Origin: Anisus vortex
Lineage: Eukaryota; Mollusca; Gastropoda; Planorbidae
DNA length: 64,000 nucleotides
Direction of reading: 5' to 3'
Assembly: GCA_949126835.1 (NCBI GenBank)
Contig: OX421506.1
Location: forward strand, 18,296,447 to 18,360,446
Shown here: positions 34,180 through 44,942 of the stretch, one piece after another
Layout of the letters: each line of letters starts with the position of its first letter
How positions within the stretch are numbered: position 1 is the stretch's first letter
Notes under the pieces: generated by a model
What the model saw: only the letters and a program-made list of their open reading frames with translations
Database searches by the model: none
What the model was told of the DNA's origin: nothing
Translations under genes and position numbers: made by a program

Positions 34180-34899
34180 GTCTACACAAATCTTGTCTTG
34201 TACATTACATACTAAAATAATTCTGGATTAAGAATTCGTATGCATACTTGAAATAGTTCATGTCCCAACACTGGACGAGCAATGAGCCTGAAGTTGATGA
34301 AGTGTCGTGGATTAATTGTTGTTGTTAATGACATGTTTGTCACTCTTCACCAAAGTCGATCATTGCAACTAATGATGGTTTAAAAAAGAAAAGGTAGAGT
34401 TGACAAGGTAGAAGAGGGGGAGTGTTCGCCCATCTCCTGCCCATGGTATTTAAATGTCGACATAATCTAATTGTCACCCCCCCCTCATTTCAGCTTGGAA
34501 TAGGTATGCACAAACATGACGCTAATGATTGAGACAGAGACACACCCTCCCATCCCCCAACCGACATAACGACTTGTGAAATATAAACATTATCATACAG
34601 AAACAGTTCCATTTTTAGGAACAACATTTTTTAAGAAGTCTTTTTCAACACAACAAAAACAACTGGCCGAATAATAAATAATCTATAATTTGAAATTGTT
34701 TATTTTAAATGACGTTTATATTCATGTTAAAATAAAACAGTAAAAACTGATTTATAAGATAAGATAAGATTACTTAATTGATCCAAATAATTGGAAATGT
34801 ATCTTGACTACATAAATTCCGTCTTTCAGCATATCGGTACGTTAATACAATATTAAGGAACCATTTGTACTCAAGCACAATAGACATTCGCGCACACTA

Positions 34900-35815
34900 T
34901 CATAATAATAATAATAATAATAATTGTATAGCGCTGCCAACAAACATGATGTAAGCTCAGAGTGCTTTTAACATACAACTAAGAACACGGATATTACTCT
35001 AGGCTAGTTGACAGGGCTAATTGATGATTTAAAAAAAAAGACAAATCAAATAAATGTAGCATTAACCGACCCAACCCATAAGTAAGACAGTAAGGGGTCT
35101 AAAGTTTGTTAAATGTTATCTAAAGTAAATATTGAAATAATTAGTTTTTAAGTTCTTTTTTAAAGAAACAGTAGAGCTTGTTCGCCAGAGTTGAATGGGA
35201 AGTATATTCCACACCTTCGGGGCTCTTCCAGAAGCGATGAATTGGCAGAACGAAGCGTTCTTTTCGGGACATGTGGTGTGATTAGTTCCTTGAGATAGGA
35301 CGGAAACTCGTTATTAAAAATGCACTGATGGCAAAGTAGCGCCACTTTATACTCAATTCTGGCTTTCACGGGGAGCCAATGGAGCGAGCGTAGAAGGGCG
35401 GTTCCCGACTCTCGTTTTGACTTGCACATAACCAAACGCACAGTACTGTTCTGTATTCGCTGTAGTCTGGCGATTTTGTCTTCGGGCAGGCCGGCTAGCA
35501 GGGCGTTACAATAGTCGATACGCGAAAGTATCAGGGCGACTGCCAGTGTCTTTGCAGAATCAGAATTGGGTAGTATTTGGCCGAGTCTACGCAACTGCAG
35601 ATATAGACCTCTGCATAATATATGAATGATGGTCGAAAGACAGCTTGGGATCCAATAAGACACCAAGATTCTTCAATCAAATGGCACCTGGCATTCACGG
35701 TGATCACGGTGATAGATTCTGGACCAGTGAATTTGGCCAAATTACTCTTGGTTCCAATTCTGATTATCTCATTCATTTTAAGCCAGTTTCTCCCCGACCA
35801 CAAAAAAAGTATCAT
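34900..35815 (-). mobile_element. L2/CR1-type LINE 3' fragment, nested (copy B)
   Basis: The frames 35815-35531 and 35666-35160 are identical in translation to those of copy A, with the block LSRIDYCNALLAGLP and the (ATT)n tail at about 34902-34923. Confidence 0.7.
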
Positions 35816-36035
35816 TTAGGAGTCAGCTATTGTATTTTCTGGCTGACTGATGATTCCTTTGAAAGATTCTCTCTGATAGTGGAACAAAAGAGATCCTAAA
35901 TCTCTCTGTTCTTGTCCTTATTGAAAGAAGCTGACCACTTCGACTAGATATGATCGCGAAGAGGGTGTACATGATCTTGAAGGATTTTATCAATCATAGG
36001 CACCTTGAATTGAATGGATCTGCATGAGATGGTAA

Positions 36036-37024
36036 TTATGTCTGTGTAGTACGAGAGGCTTTGTTTATTAGGCGGTCTATCCGGTGTTTGTTCAATGTGG
36101 TGGCATTACCATACCAGCAGGTGATTGCGAAGCTTAGGATGCTACCAACAGTCGCCGAGTAAGAGAGATTCATAATGGTTTTCTCTGTATGAAATATTTT
36201 TAGTTTACTTAGACAGAAAAGTCTTTTGTGGATTTTCTTACAGAGGCTTTTGCAGTGGTCAGACCAAGTCAGTTTGTCAGTAATTGTGACGCCAAGATAT
36301 TTATATTGCGAGACTTGATGTATAATTTGGTTGTTTATTTGTAAATCAGTCAGCTTGTGGTTTTTCTTTTGAAAGTCTACAATTAAATCTTTCGTTTGTG
36401 CGATATTCAATATCAGGTAGTTCTCTCCGCATCATTTGTAGAGATCTGAAATCGTCCTGTGATATAGACTGTCGTCACTGGAAACAAGGCCGACAATGGC
36501 TGTATCATCGGAGTATTTGATTAACGATACTGTATTGATTGTCGAACTTCGAATGCCATTGGTGTAAATTGTGTATAGAACTGGAGACAGGACACACCCT
36601 TTGGCGCTCCAGTGCTTATTTCTATTATTGGTGAGGTACATCCCTCTACTCTGACAAATTGAGGGCGGTTTTATAAAAAAATCGCATGACCCAGGCTTGG
36701 ATGCGTTGAATGGCATTTAAAGCAGATATTTTCTGTATCATAAGGTTTGGTTGGATGGTATTGAAGGCAGATGAAAAGTCAACGAAGAGTATTCGAGCGT
36801 AATTCTTACGTGTATCCCGTTGGTCTATCTAACATTAATTATATAGCATCATCAGCGCTTTTGCCTTTTTTGTAGGCAAATTGGTAGGGATCAAGGCTTT
36901 TGTGCACCTTATTTAGTATACGTCTAAGAATAATTTTTTCAAAACATTTCATGATAATAGATGTTAAAGCGACAGGACGTAGGTCATTGTTGCAAAGGAC
37001 TTTTCCTTTCTTTGGTACGGACAC
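36036..37024 (-). pseudogene. Reverse-transcriptase relic of a CR1/Rex-like LINE, copy B
   Basis: Three broken frames cover the RT. The frame 37024-36839 keeps the fingers (DLRPVALTSIIMKCFEKIIL, YKKGKSADDAI) that are frameshifted in A. The frame 36716-36432 has GCVLSPVLYTIYTN and KYSDDTAIVGL. The frame 36410-36036 has YLGVTITDKLTWSDH. Copies A and B have decayed at different sites since the duplication. Confidence 0.7.
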
Positions 37025-37424
37025 AAAAAGCTAGAATACTTCGGGGACGTCCATTAATTACGTCAACAAAATAGGGGGAGGGGGGGGGGGTCTGAAAAAG
37101 TTTGACAATTGTTGACATGGGGGAGGGGGGGAGGTCAAGAAAAGTTGACATCAACAATGTTACTTTTTATGAAGTAAAAAATGATACAAATTTTGTACTA
37201 AATTCTACACAATTTGTCCTATTAAACTTACATAGATAACATTAACAACATATTATAGTTTTACGTTAATACAAATATATCAATTATGGAAACTACATTT
37301 AATATGTCCTTTTTGTGTCCATCTTGCTAGTTTGTATGTATGGGTGAAAACTAATGCAATTGGTAGCAAGGCGAAGTGACCGACCAATTGTATAAAACCT
37401 CACCTTCGCTGTCTGTCGTAGGCT

Positions 37425-37745
37425 TGCCAGACACATGGGTGTCAAAAGAAGGACACCGAGAGACAAAAAGGAGAACATTGTGTTTCAATTGCATAATTTC
37501 GCATTTAGCCTGCAATCAGTATAAATTTATTACAAGAGCTTCCACTAAGTTTAAATATGTATTGGTAAACTGAGCAAGAAACAGTTTTGTTAAAAAATAA
37601 CATATAAATTCAATGTAGGCTGAAAGGCAGCTTGCATTTGGTTGGGCAACTTTAAAGCTCATGCACGAGTCTTATAAAAAAAGCGGATAATTCTTTTCTT
37701 GTACAAATGATCACCTGTTTATTAATTATATTCTTAACATGTTAA
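37425..37745 (-). repeat. Dispersed repeat, inverted relative to 2457-3065
   Basis: Matches the reverse complement of the sequence flanking the SINE at 2613-2882 but without the SINE. The neighbourhood (37850-37900) has gccggacgtctggcaac, resembling a hAT-type end also seen at about 49540. Confidence 0.65.
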
Positions 37746-38134
37746 TAATAATATTAAAATTTATTTGTCCTTATGCCTACAAAACATACAATATTACAAA
37801 AGCATTTTAAAGGTATTGTGCTTTGCCTGCCGGACGGAGGACAAGAGTCTAAATAGGAGGACATACCCTCCTTTTGCCGGACGTCTGGCAACTCTAGTCT
37901 AGCGAGACATGATGGCTGGAATAACGAAGAAACACAAACACACCAACAAACTGTCTGCAAAGAACGTTCAGAAACCCAGTTTTTTTGCCGCTCAGTACAT
38001 CTAAAATAGGCTAGGCTCCTGAGTCTAGCGTTCGTTATATAAGACAAGTAAGCGATGGCTGGGATTAACAATACTTCAATAGAACTAAAAACAATACTAG
38101 GCCCTCGCCGAGACTATAACTAATGTTTGTCAAG

Positions 38135-38443
38135 TGTAAGTGATGCATGACTTGGTGTGAAGTTATAAGGAATAAGTTTGTGCAATAGGTGCGATTAATG
38201 GGTAACTAGGAAATGTGTGTTTGACGTCATGTAATGTTTACTTGGGAGAGAGAGATGGTAAACAAGGACAGTGTATGTTAGGCCGTGGAAGAGTGATGTT
38301 CTTGGTCTTGATATGGTAGTAGTAACGAAGTGTGGAAGTGATGGTGATATACAATACGTTGATTAAAGTTATTATCCTCAAGTGAAGTCTTATCAAGTTT
38401 ATTGAGTTGTGTTACTACATGTTATGAAGATCTCTCAGTTACA
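38135..38443 (+). repeat. 5' LTR
   Basis: Left direct repeat of the LTR element, 309 bp, TG...CA ends, reads as identical to the 3' LTR. It should contain the promoter of the element. Confidence 0.9.
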
Positions 38444-38936
38444 AAATGGTGGAGCAGCAGGGTAGAAATCAAGACCATAGAGAGACACATCACAGAGCCT
38501 ACTTTATGTACAGTTGTTGGAACTGTTAGAAGTTGACCTGCCTGCCTGTCTTGGAGGAGGTAACTTGAGGGAATCGACGTTTGATTGCCCTGCGAGTCAT
38601 TGTATATGACTGGTGGATTTATTGATTTGTGGAGTTGCACTGTGGGTCATGGTATATGACTGGGATGTTTATTGACCAGTGGAGCTTTTTGTGAGTTGTG
38701 GAGCAACCCTGTGGAATGGTTACAGAATTGTACTGAAGCTGATGAGCTGCGAAGTCCGAAGCTGTCTTGTGGGTGTACTGAAGTTGTACTGTCGTCTGTG
38801 AGCTGTACTGACGAGCTGGTATCTATCTGGTGTCGAAGTCTGTCAAGGTCGACGTCGTACTATCCGGTTTGCCGTGGCTACACACTATTGCCTATTGCCA
38901 GCCGTAACTGCTTACGAAAGCTTTCTGGCATAGTAA

Positions 38937-39088
38937 GCGGGCGTCATTGCATCGTTGCAACCGCTGATAAAGGCATACATCGTCTGCGTCCTTGTGCAGA
39001 GGGCATATTATTGCGGGCGTCATTGCATCGTTGCAACCGCTAATAAAGGTATACATCGTCTGCGTCCTTGTGCAGAGGGCATATTATC
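38937..39088. repeat. 76-bp tandem duplication in the LTR-element leader
   Basis: Two units of 76 bp, each starting gcgggcgtcattgcatcg and ending gagggcatattat, differ at two positions. They lie in the 1.65-kb leader between 5' LTR and the gag-like gene. Confidence 0.9.
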
Positions 39089-40092
39089 TCCTGGCGCCGG
39101 ATGTGTAACTTTGCTGTTGATCTCGTTTGCTGACTGCATTCAACACGTCGGTGGAAGTTAGGCAAGTTCATATGCAAGGTCGACACAACGGTTACCGGAA
39201 GACTTCAAGGTTGGGAAAGGACACTCAAGGTTGATCCGTTGGATACTGTGGAACATTTGATTTGGTTGGACAGAGCTATCAAGGTCAAGGAATTTGGACG
39301 TTGGACAAGGGACGTGCGTGGACCTGGATTGGAGACAGCACTACTGAAAGCTAAGTTAAATATTTTTTTAACTTGTATGATAATATCTAGGGTATAATTT
39401 ATTATCATTGCTATATGTATATTCGTATATTTGTATATGTAAATTCTATTAGGGCTACATGAGTATATTTTTATTCATTGGGGAGATTCGTCCTTTGGAA
39501 AAAGGATTGTGCGGACTTAGACTGTGGGTTTGAGTGGGCTTCCCATTGAATCAAAGTGAACTTAGTATTTGTTTAGTTTGTTAGCGTGCTGGTATCTTGT
39601 TTTGGGCTGTTTTGTTTATCGATTTGTGTCAAAACATTAAGTATAGTTTACTTGTGTGTATTCTTCTGTCTTTCTGCTAAACTATCTGTGTATCTATATA
39701 TATATTTATTTGCTTTATGATTTACTTCTAATTTTAATTTTAATTGCAACTATAAATGTTATATGCATCACATTGCTATATCGTAAGTATATATGATTCA
39801 TGCTGGTGTGTTGGTTGAGGTAGTGTGCTATATGGTCAACGTTTACACGCTTTTATGTTAATCAAAACTTAAAGATTTTAAATTAAAAACATTGCACATA
39901 TTAGGACGGTATTTGTGCTGATTTGGAGGTTGTGCATACATTTATTCTGGTACACATATTGCATTGTATTAGAATATCGCGTATAGTAGTATTAGAACGA
40001 TACTTGTGCTATACTAGAGTACTGTACTGTGCGCAGTGCTATTAGAAACTTTTTCTTGTATACACTTGTTGGTATAGCGGTTAATAATAAAC

Positions 40093-41589
40093 ATGAACCC
40101 TGATTTATGGAAAGCGTGGACGGAAGTAGCTTTAGAGATAGGATTACAAGGGGATGCTATTGTGAAATACGTAGAGAAGAGAGTGCAACAAAGGATAGAA
40201 TGGGAAAATGAAAACAGGGAAAGAGAGGATAAAAAGAAAAATGAAGAGAGGGAAAGAGAGGATAGAAAGAAAGATGAAGAGTGGGAAAGAGAGAAGAAAA
40301 AGAGAGATAAAAAGGAAGAAAGGAAGGAAAAGATACATGAACAAAATATGGAGTTATTGGACTTAGACATTATGAGAATTAGAGTACGAACAAATTTGTG
40401 TAGACTGATAAATGACAAGAAAAATCTGTGGTTAAGTAAATTGTATAATGGTGATGAAGATATAATAGTCTTAGAATCTCAAATAAGAGAAATGGAGGAG
40501 GAGATAGAAGAAAGAGAAATGGTTTTTCTATGTAAGAAAGCAGTTATTGAAGTGAAAATTACAGAGTTAAGGAATGAAGTTGACTTATATGATGATGTTG
40601 ATAAGATAGCTAAAAATGAAGATATAGTAAAGGAAGATAATGGGATTAAGTTGACAGAATCTAAAATACTAAATGAAGAATCTAATATTATGGTAAATGA
40701 GTCAGAAATTAGAATGGAAGTGTCAGATATGATAATTAGAGAACCAGAGGTGGTGGATTTGAAAAATATAAATGTAGAACCAGAGGTCATGGTTGAGGAT
40801 TTTAAAACTGAAAAAAGAGAATCAGAGCTTATAGTTGAAAAGTTAGAAACTATAAATGAAGGTGAAATCTTGGGTGAAGATTCAATGACTAAGATAAAAG
40901 AACAGGTGGAGGTGACAGATAAGGAAACAGTTAATGTAAGAACTGAAGATGGGCTATTTGATGAGATCAATTTGAAATTGTCGGGAGATGAGAGTATACA
41001 AGATAGTATATTAAGTGATCCTCACTTAGGTCATGATGACATAGTTGTAGATCTTATGTTAAGTGAAAGGGAGAAACGTGTCAAGGTCTTAGGTGTTATG
41101 TTAGGTGAAAGGGGGGAAAAGAAAGGTTTCAGGTTGTTGACTAAAAAGTGTCACAAAGACAATGTTGAAACATTGTTGACTGTAGATTGTCGGAAAGATA
41201 GTGTCGCGAAAGATGAAGAATTGGGAGTTTGTCGCGAGGACAATGTTGAGAGAGTTAAGGCATTGGAAATTAGAAATTGGCAAGAAGACAATGTTGGGAT
41301 AATAGAAACATTGGGGAATATAGATTGTTGGAAGGACAATGTCGTGACAGTAGAGACATTAGGAATTGAGATAGAATGGAAATACAGAGAAGTGATGGGG
41401 ACTGTTAACGTTAGTGTTGATGAGTTGGAAGAAGAAAAGGTATTGCAGATAAGTGAATGGAGGGAAGACTGGTTGATATTAGACATAAGGAAAAATGTAC
41501 TCGATGATATGAAGATAGTTGGGTGTTTGTTCGAATGGGGAGATGGTTTTAGAGATGAAGTGGTTCTAGAAGGAAATGATTATGGGTGA
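40093..41589 (+). CDS. Gag-like coiled-coil protein of the LTR element
   Basis: A 498-residue open frame starts at ATG 40093. The N-terminus MNPDLWKAWTEVALEIGL is like the start of gag in animal Ty3/gypsy-type elements. Residues about 36-90 are a very highly charged Glu/Lys/Arg helix, a probable coiled coil. The rest is acidic with short repeats; residues about 353-425 hold four or five units of a 20-25-residue motif around (K/E)DNV..(V/I)ETLG. No CCHC zinc knuckle, protease or pol follows. The likely role is particle assembly or RNA packaging in trans with another element's enzymes, which is inference. Antisense Ser-rich frames here are shadows. Confidence 0.7.
   Translation: MNPDLWKAWTEVALEIGLQGDAIVKYVEKRVQQRIEWENENREREDKKKNEEREREDRKKDEEWEREKKKRDKKEERKEKIHEQNMELLDLDIMRIRVRTNLCRLINDKKNLWLSKLYNGDEDIIVLESQIREMEEEIEEREMVFLCKKAVIEVKITELRNEVDLYDDVDKIAKNEDIVKEDNGIKLTESKILNEESNIMVNESEIRMEVSDMIIREPEVVDLKNINVEPEVMVEDFKTEKRESELIVEKLETINEGEILGEDSMTKIKEQVEVTDKETVNVRTEDGLFDEINLKLSGDESIQDSILSDPHLGHDDIVVDLMLSEREKRVKVLGVMLGERGEKKGFRLLTKKCHKDNVETLLTVDCRKDSVAKDEELGVCREDNVERVKALEIRNWQEDNVGIIETLGNIDCWKDNVVTVETLGIEIEWKYREVMGTVNVSVDELEEEKVLQISEWREDWLILDIRKNVLDDMKIVGCLFEWGDGFRDEVVLEGNDYG
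41152..41372 (+). repeat. Coding tandem repeats (EDNV..ETLG)
   Basis: Units of about 60-75 bp with the core gacaatgttg recur within the gag-like frame. They are diverged, so the array is older than the insertion. Confidence 0.6.
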
Positions 41590-41715
41590 AATAAATATAA
41601 GGATAGGGATTGTTGTAGATAATATTGTAAATAGTGTTTTTTATATTATTATTTTGAGATATTAACAAATGTTACATTTTTCACAGATTTTGATTTGGTT
41701 ATTATGATGATGATA

Positions 41716-41719
<4 letters not shown>

Positions 41720-41752
<33 letters not shown>
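41720..41752. repeat. (GAT)n microsatellite
   Basis: About eleven gat units lie downstream of the gag-like frame within the LTR element. Confidence 0.9.
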
Positions 41753-41753
<1 letters not shown>

Positions 41754-42231
41754 TTATATTGCCACACATTGTACCCAAGTCAAGTTATATGTTCTATATT
41801 GGTGTTGTGGTTAAGTGGAAATAAAATGGGTGAACATGAGTAAATGAGTGAATGAATTAGATGTAATCATTTTTTATTTAAGTAATGACAGTTATATTGA
41901 TAAGTTTGATGACTGCTTGGGATACAGGATAGACATCATTTTTCAGTGTTATTATTATTATATTATTCATGATTAGTTATTTTTATATGATAATAGTTGT
42001 TGTCTTGTGGAGAACATATGTTGGTGTGCAATTTACATTTTACAATACTTTGTTTACTAGGTGCGTAATGGATGTATTGAAAGGAAGTGCATATTTGTTA
42101 TGATTTGTTGAAAATTTTAATTAAATAGAGTTGGAGCATTTGTATAATAGCAGATGTATATTTATAAGTTTTTTAAAAAAAAATAAAAAAAAAAAAAATA
42201 CTAAAGGTATTTTTAAATGTGAGAAGGAGGG

Positions 42232-42540
42232 TGTAAGTGATGCATGACTTGGTGTGAAGTTATAAGGAATAAGTTTGTGCAATAGGTGCGATTAATGGGT
42301 AACTAGGAAATGTGTGTTTGACGTCATGTAATGTTTACTTGGGAGAGAGAGATGGTAAACAAGGACAGTGTATGTTAGGCCGTGGAAGAGTGATGTTCTT
42401 GGTCTTGATATGGTAGTAGTAACGAAGTGTGGAAGTGATGGTGATATACAATACGTTGATTAAAGTTATTATCCTCAAGTGAAGTCTTATCAAGTTTATT
42501 GAGTTGTGTTACTACATGTTATGAAGATCTCTCAGTTACA
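42232..42540 (+). repeat. 3' LTR
   Basis: Right direct repeat of the LTR element, 309 bp, preceded by the purine tract gagaaggaggg and followed by the target duplication tcaag. Confidence 0.9.
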
Positions 42541-42977
42541 TCAAGCATTGAATGAAGTGAATTTTGTGAATCCAACATGGTTATTTTTTTAATATTTTCT
42601 TCAGAAAGATAATTCTTGGTCCACCCCATGAAGTACGACTTAGCCTACCTTATTTCCTTTTAACATAATATCCCTAATTCTGATATATAAACTAATATAT
42701 TTTTGCCCACTACGTTATAATAGGTGAAATATTAAAATTTGATCGATTAGGCTACATATTTAATAATTTTTACGTTTTCATTTCTAATTTTCTGGAAAAA
42801 TAAAATGAGATAAAAATGTATTAGTACCCCAGTGGCGTCGCTAGTATTGCAAGGCGTGGGTGGCAAATAGTGCAAGGTAGGGGGACAGGGAAGGCAATTA
42901 CCGTGTGTATATAATGTGTGTGTGTGGGCAATAATGTAAGAAGGAATAGTGAACATAAGGGTGAAACTAGGTAGACC

Positions 42978-43806
42978 TATGCTAAAACCGGTTTTTCTTG
43001 AAAACCGGTTGTGTTAAAACCGGTTTTCGGCTCTATAAAACCGGTTTAAAACCGTATTTTGGTTTCTCTCTTCCCCCCCCCCTTCCCGCGCAATGTCACA
43101 AGTTACAGGCCGGAAAAGCCAAATGTGCGTAGTTTTGCAGGTATATTTGAACAATAGTTCAAATTTAATTTGTGTATGCAGGACATTCAAGAGGTTGATT
43201 TCTTTGAATAGGCTACAATATGATTTTGTACGCTTTACCATAAAATTCTTTAGAACTAACAAAAATCTGGGCTAATTGATTAAAACCGACAATAGCTTTC
43301 AATTGGGATAATCAAACCTGCGATTATCGTTGACCGTGATATTAAAAAGCATATGAAGAGGATGACTATGTACTATGTTAATTCAGGATGCTTAGTAGGC
43401 TACGCAGATGTGTACGCAATCCAGCGGTACTGCCACCGCTCCTGCTTATCTGTTGGGAACATAGTTTACAACGAGCCATCCTTAAAGACGTTTTTTCAAA
43501 ATTTTCTGACACAAAGGATTGTAACTGTAACTTAACATTTGGTTTGATGTTGTTTTTATCGCAAGCCATAGTTGGTATTTGGAAAAAAAGAAACACAATA
43601 TCAAAGACTAAATTAATATGTTAGCAAGGCATTTCAAGTATTGTTTTGTGTGAATCCAACAATTTTTATTTAAAATATTTCCATCAAAACCAAAAAAAAA
43701 GGATGTGCTACTTGAAATAATGATTAGGCCTACCTCCCAACCAGGAAACCGAAATCCGGTTTGGAAAATCAAAACCGGTTTTCAGTTTCTAAACCGGAAT
43801 CCAGTA
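42978..43806 (-). mobile_element. hAT element with ACCGG-rich ends, third copy
   Basis: Both ends carry repeated aaaaccggtt motifs, and the interior matches the element at 3460-4314 (for example gttgtttttatcgcaagcca and caagttacaggccggaaaag). Exact ends are unclear and no clean 8-bp duplication is seen. This copy keeps a BED-finger coding remnant on the minus strand. Confidence 0.7.
43378..43596 (-). pseudogene. BED zinc-finger remnant of hAT transposase
   Basis: The minus-strand frame of 72 codons contains SFVSENFEKT, then ARCKLCSQQI and GGSTAGLRTHL. This is the CxxC...H pattern of a BED finger, the DNA-binding N-terminus of hAT transposases. The expected second histidine is missing and the catalytic part is gone, so it is a remnant. 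Confidence 0.65.
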
Positions 43807-43839
43807 TGCCGGTTTTTGGTTAACAATCTTAGATAAATA

Positions 43840-44100
43840 GAAGGCTAATTTACAACTAGTGCACAATTCCCCCCTAAACTATTTGCCAATTAACATTGTA
43901 CCAAAAGCTATTTAAGTGAAACGTAGAATTAGACATGATTAAATGTGTATATGAAAAGAACAATTGTAAACATATGAGAATTATAGTCAATTAGAAACCT
44001 TTTTAACAAGTTATAAAATGTATTACAATTAATTATAGCACTTTTCCGTTTTAAATCTATTTTAAGCATAAAAGCAAGCGTCTAAAATTGTGTTACTTGT
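43840..44100. other. Interior of the 7.2-kb element, no gene seen
   Basis: AT-rich sequence followed by the G-runs of the right end (44105-44120, 44180-44200). No frame is recognised. Confidence 0.4.
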
Positions 44101-44416
44101 TTTGAGGGGGGGGGGGGGGTAACCAATTGTTAACGTAATTATATAGGGGGGTCTCTGAAAGTTTGACAGTTGTTGACAAGGGGGAGGGGGGGAGGTAAAA
44201 ATCCCTCAAAAATTGTTGACGTAATTAATGGACGTCCCCTTCTATGCACAACGAAAATACGTCAATCATAAAAAAATGAAGCAAATTGTATAACCGTTTT
44301 ATCTATAAATATATAAAAAGCTATGTGTGTTTGTTTTACCAATCCAATTGGTTTATTAAAAGACACGTGACCTTATTGCCTCATATTTTACCTTTGCGAT
44401 TTGACAAAGCACATGC

Positions 44417-44575
44417 ATGCTCGCTAGCTGAGTGAAAAACGTATCGGACTGCTATACGGTCGTCCCGGGTTCGATTTTCCGATAATTAGTCTATACCTTT
44501 TTTTCGGAAAAAAAACATTATTTCAATTAAATTTTTTTTTAAAGATTGTAAATCCACGGGCAACACCGGGCAACT
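44417..44575 (+). mobile_element. tRNA-derived SINE-like sequence (copy B)
   Basis: Counterpart of 13286-13440 with the same A-box-like tagctgagtgaa and B-box-like gggttcgattttcc. Confidence 0.5.
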
Positions 44576-44904
44576 TAGCTTTCTGTTAAATAAAAAGACT
44601 CGCGCTATTTTTAACCCCATTACAATATTTATTTTAAATTACTTTCATAAATGTCTTCAGTAAAAATATTTTTTTCAATTATTAGATCTGTAGTTCTAGA
44701 TTCTAGATCTATAGCTTTCTGTACATTGTAGTGTATAAAAATTTTATCTGTAGTTTATACAGACCTGTTTTATTTTCACCCGGGCAACGCCGGGCAATTT
44801 AGAATAAGAAACATATATAGGCCTACATACATTTTTGTCTGTTCTTCGTGTTTCTACTCTGTGTGTCTGTAACTTTTGTTAGCGATAGAACTGTCCTCAA
44901 CGGG

Positions 44905-44942
44905 TATGCGCTATATAAGCATTATTATTATTATTATTATAT
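44905..44942 (+). repeat. LINE/SINE 3' tail with (ATT)n (copy B)
   Basis: The motif tatgcgctatataagcatta is followed by ATT repeats. Counterpart of 13770-13813, one repeat unit longer. Confidence 0.6.

Larger units (their letters stand above)
34760..37024 (-). mobile_element. CR1/Rex-like LINE remnant with a nested LINE (copy B)
   Basis: Counterpart of 10838-13105: TTATC-type tail near 34760, L2-type fragment 34900-35815, RT relic 36036-37024. The 7.2-kb insertion begins 18 bases to the right of the RT relic. Confidence 0.6.
38135..42540 (+). mobile_element. Complete non-autonomous LTR retrotransposon (gag-like only)
   Basis: Two 309-bp LTRs (38135-38443 and 42232-42540) start TGTAAGTG and end TTACA. 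They read as identical and are flanked by the 5-bp duplication tcaag (38130-38134, 42541-42545). A purine tract gagaaggaggg precedes the 3' LTR, and aaatggtggagcagc follows the 5' LTR where a primer site is expected. The only long frame is 40093-41589. No protease, RT, RNase H or integrase is present, so it must depend on another element for movement. Identical LTRs indicate a very recent insertion. Confidence 0.9.
37043..44239. mobile_element. 7.2-kb TIR element (with nested elements) unique to copy B
   Basis: It begins GGGGACGTCCATTAATTACG and ends with its inverse, flanked by a TTC duplication (37040-37042, 44240-44242). The empty site is seen in copy A at 13116-13118. Inside each end lie G-runs and doubled gtttgaca/gttgaca motifs, the same layout as the element at 46427-49108. 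Within it sit an LTR retrotransposon (38135-42540) and a hAT copy (about 42978-43806); without the LTR element the host is about 2.8 kb. No transposase was recognised. The end style suggests an ISL2EU/PHIS-related family, but the 3-bp duplication makes this uncertain. Confidence 0.8.

Noticed and set aside
38937..39088. CRISPR-like array
   Set aside because: Only two long adjacent units with no spacers, in an animal LTR element.
40014..40418. Antisense Ser/Phe-rich frames opposite the gag-like gene (also 40144-40344 and 40479-40970)
   Set aside because: Their low-complexity composition is the complement of the Glu/Lys-rich coiled coil; they are shadows.
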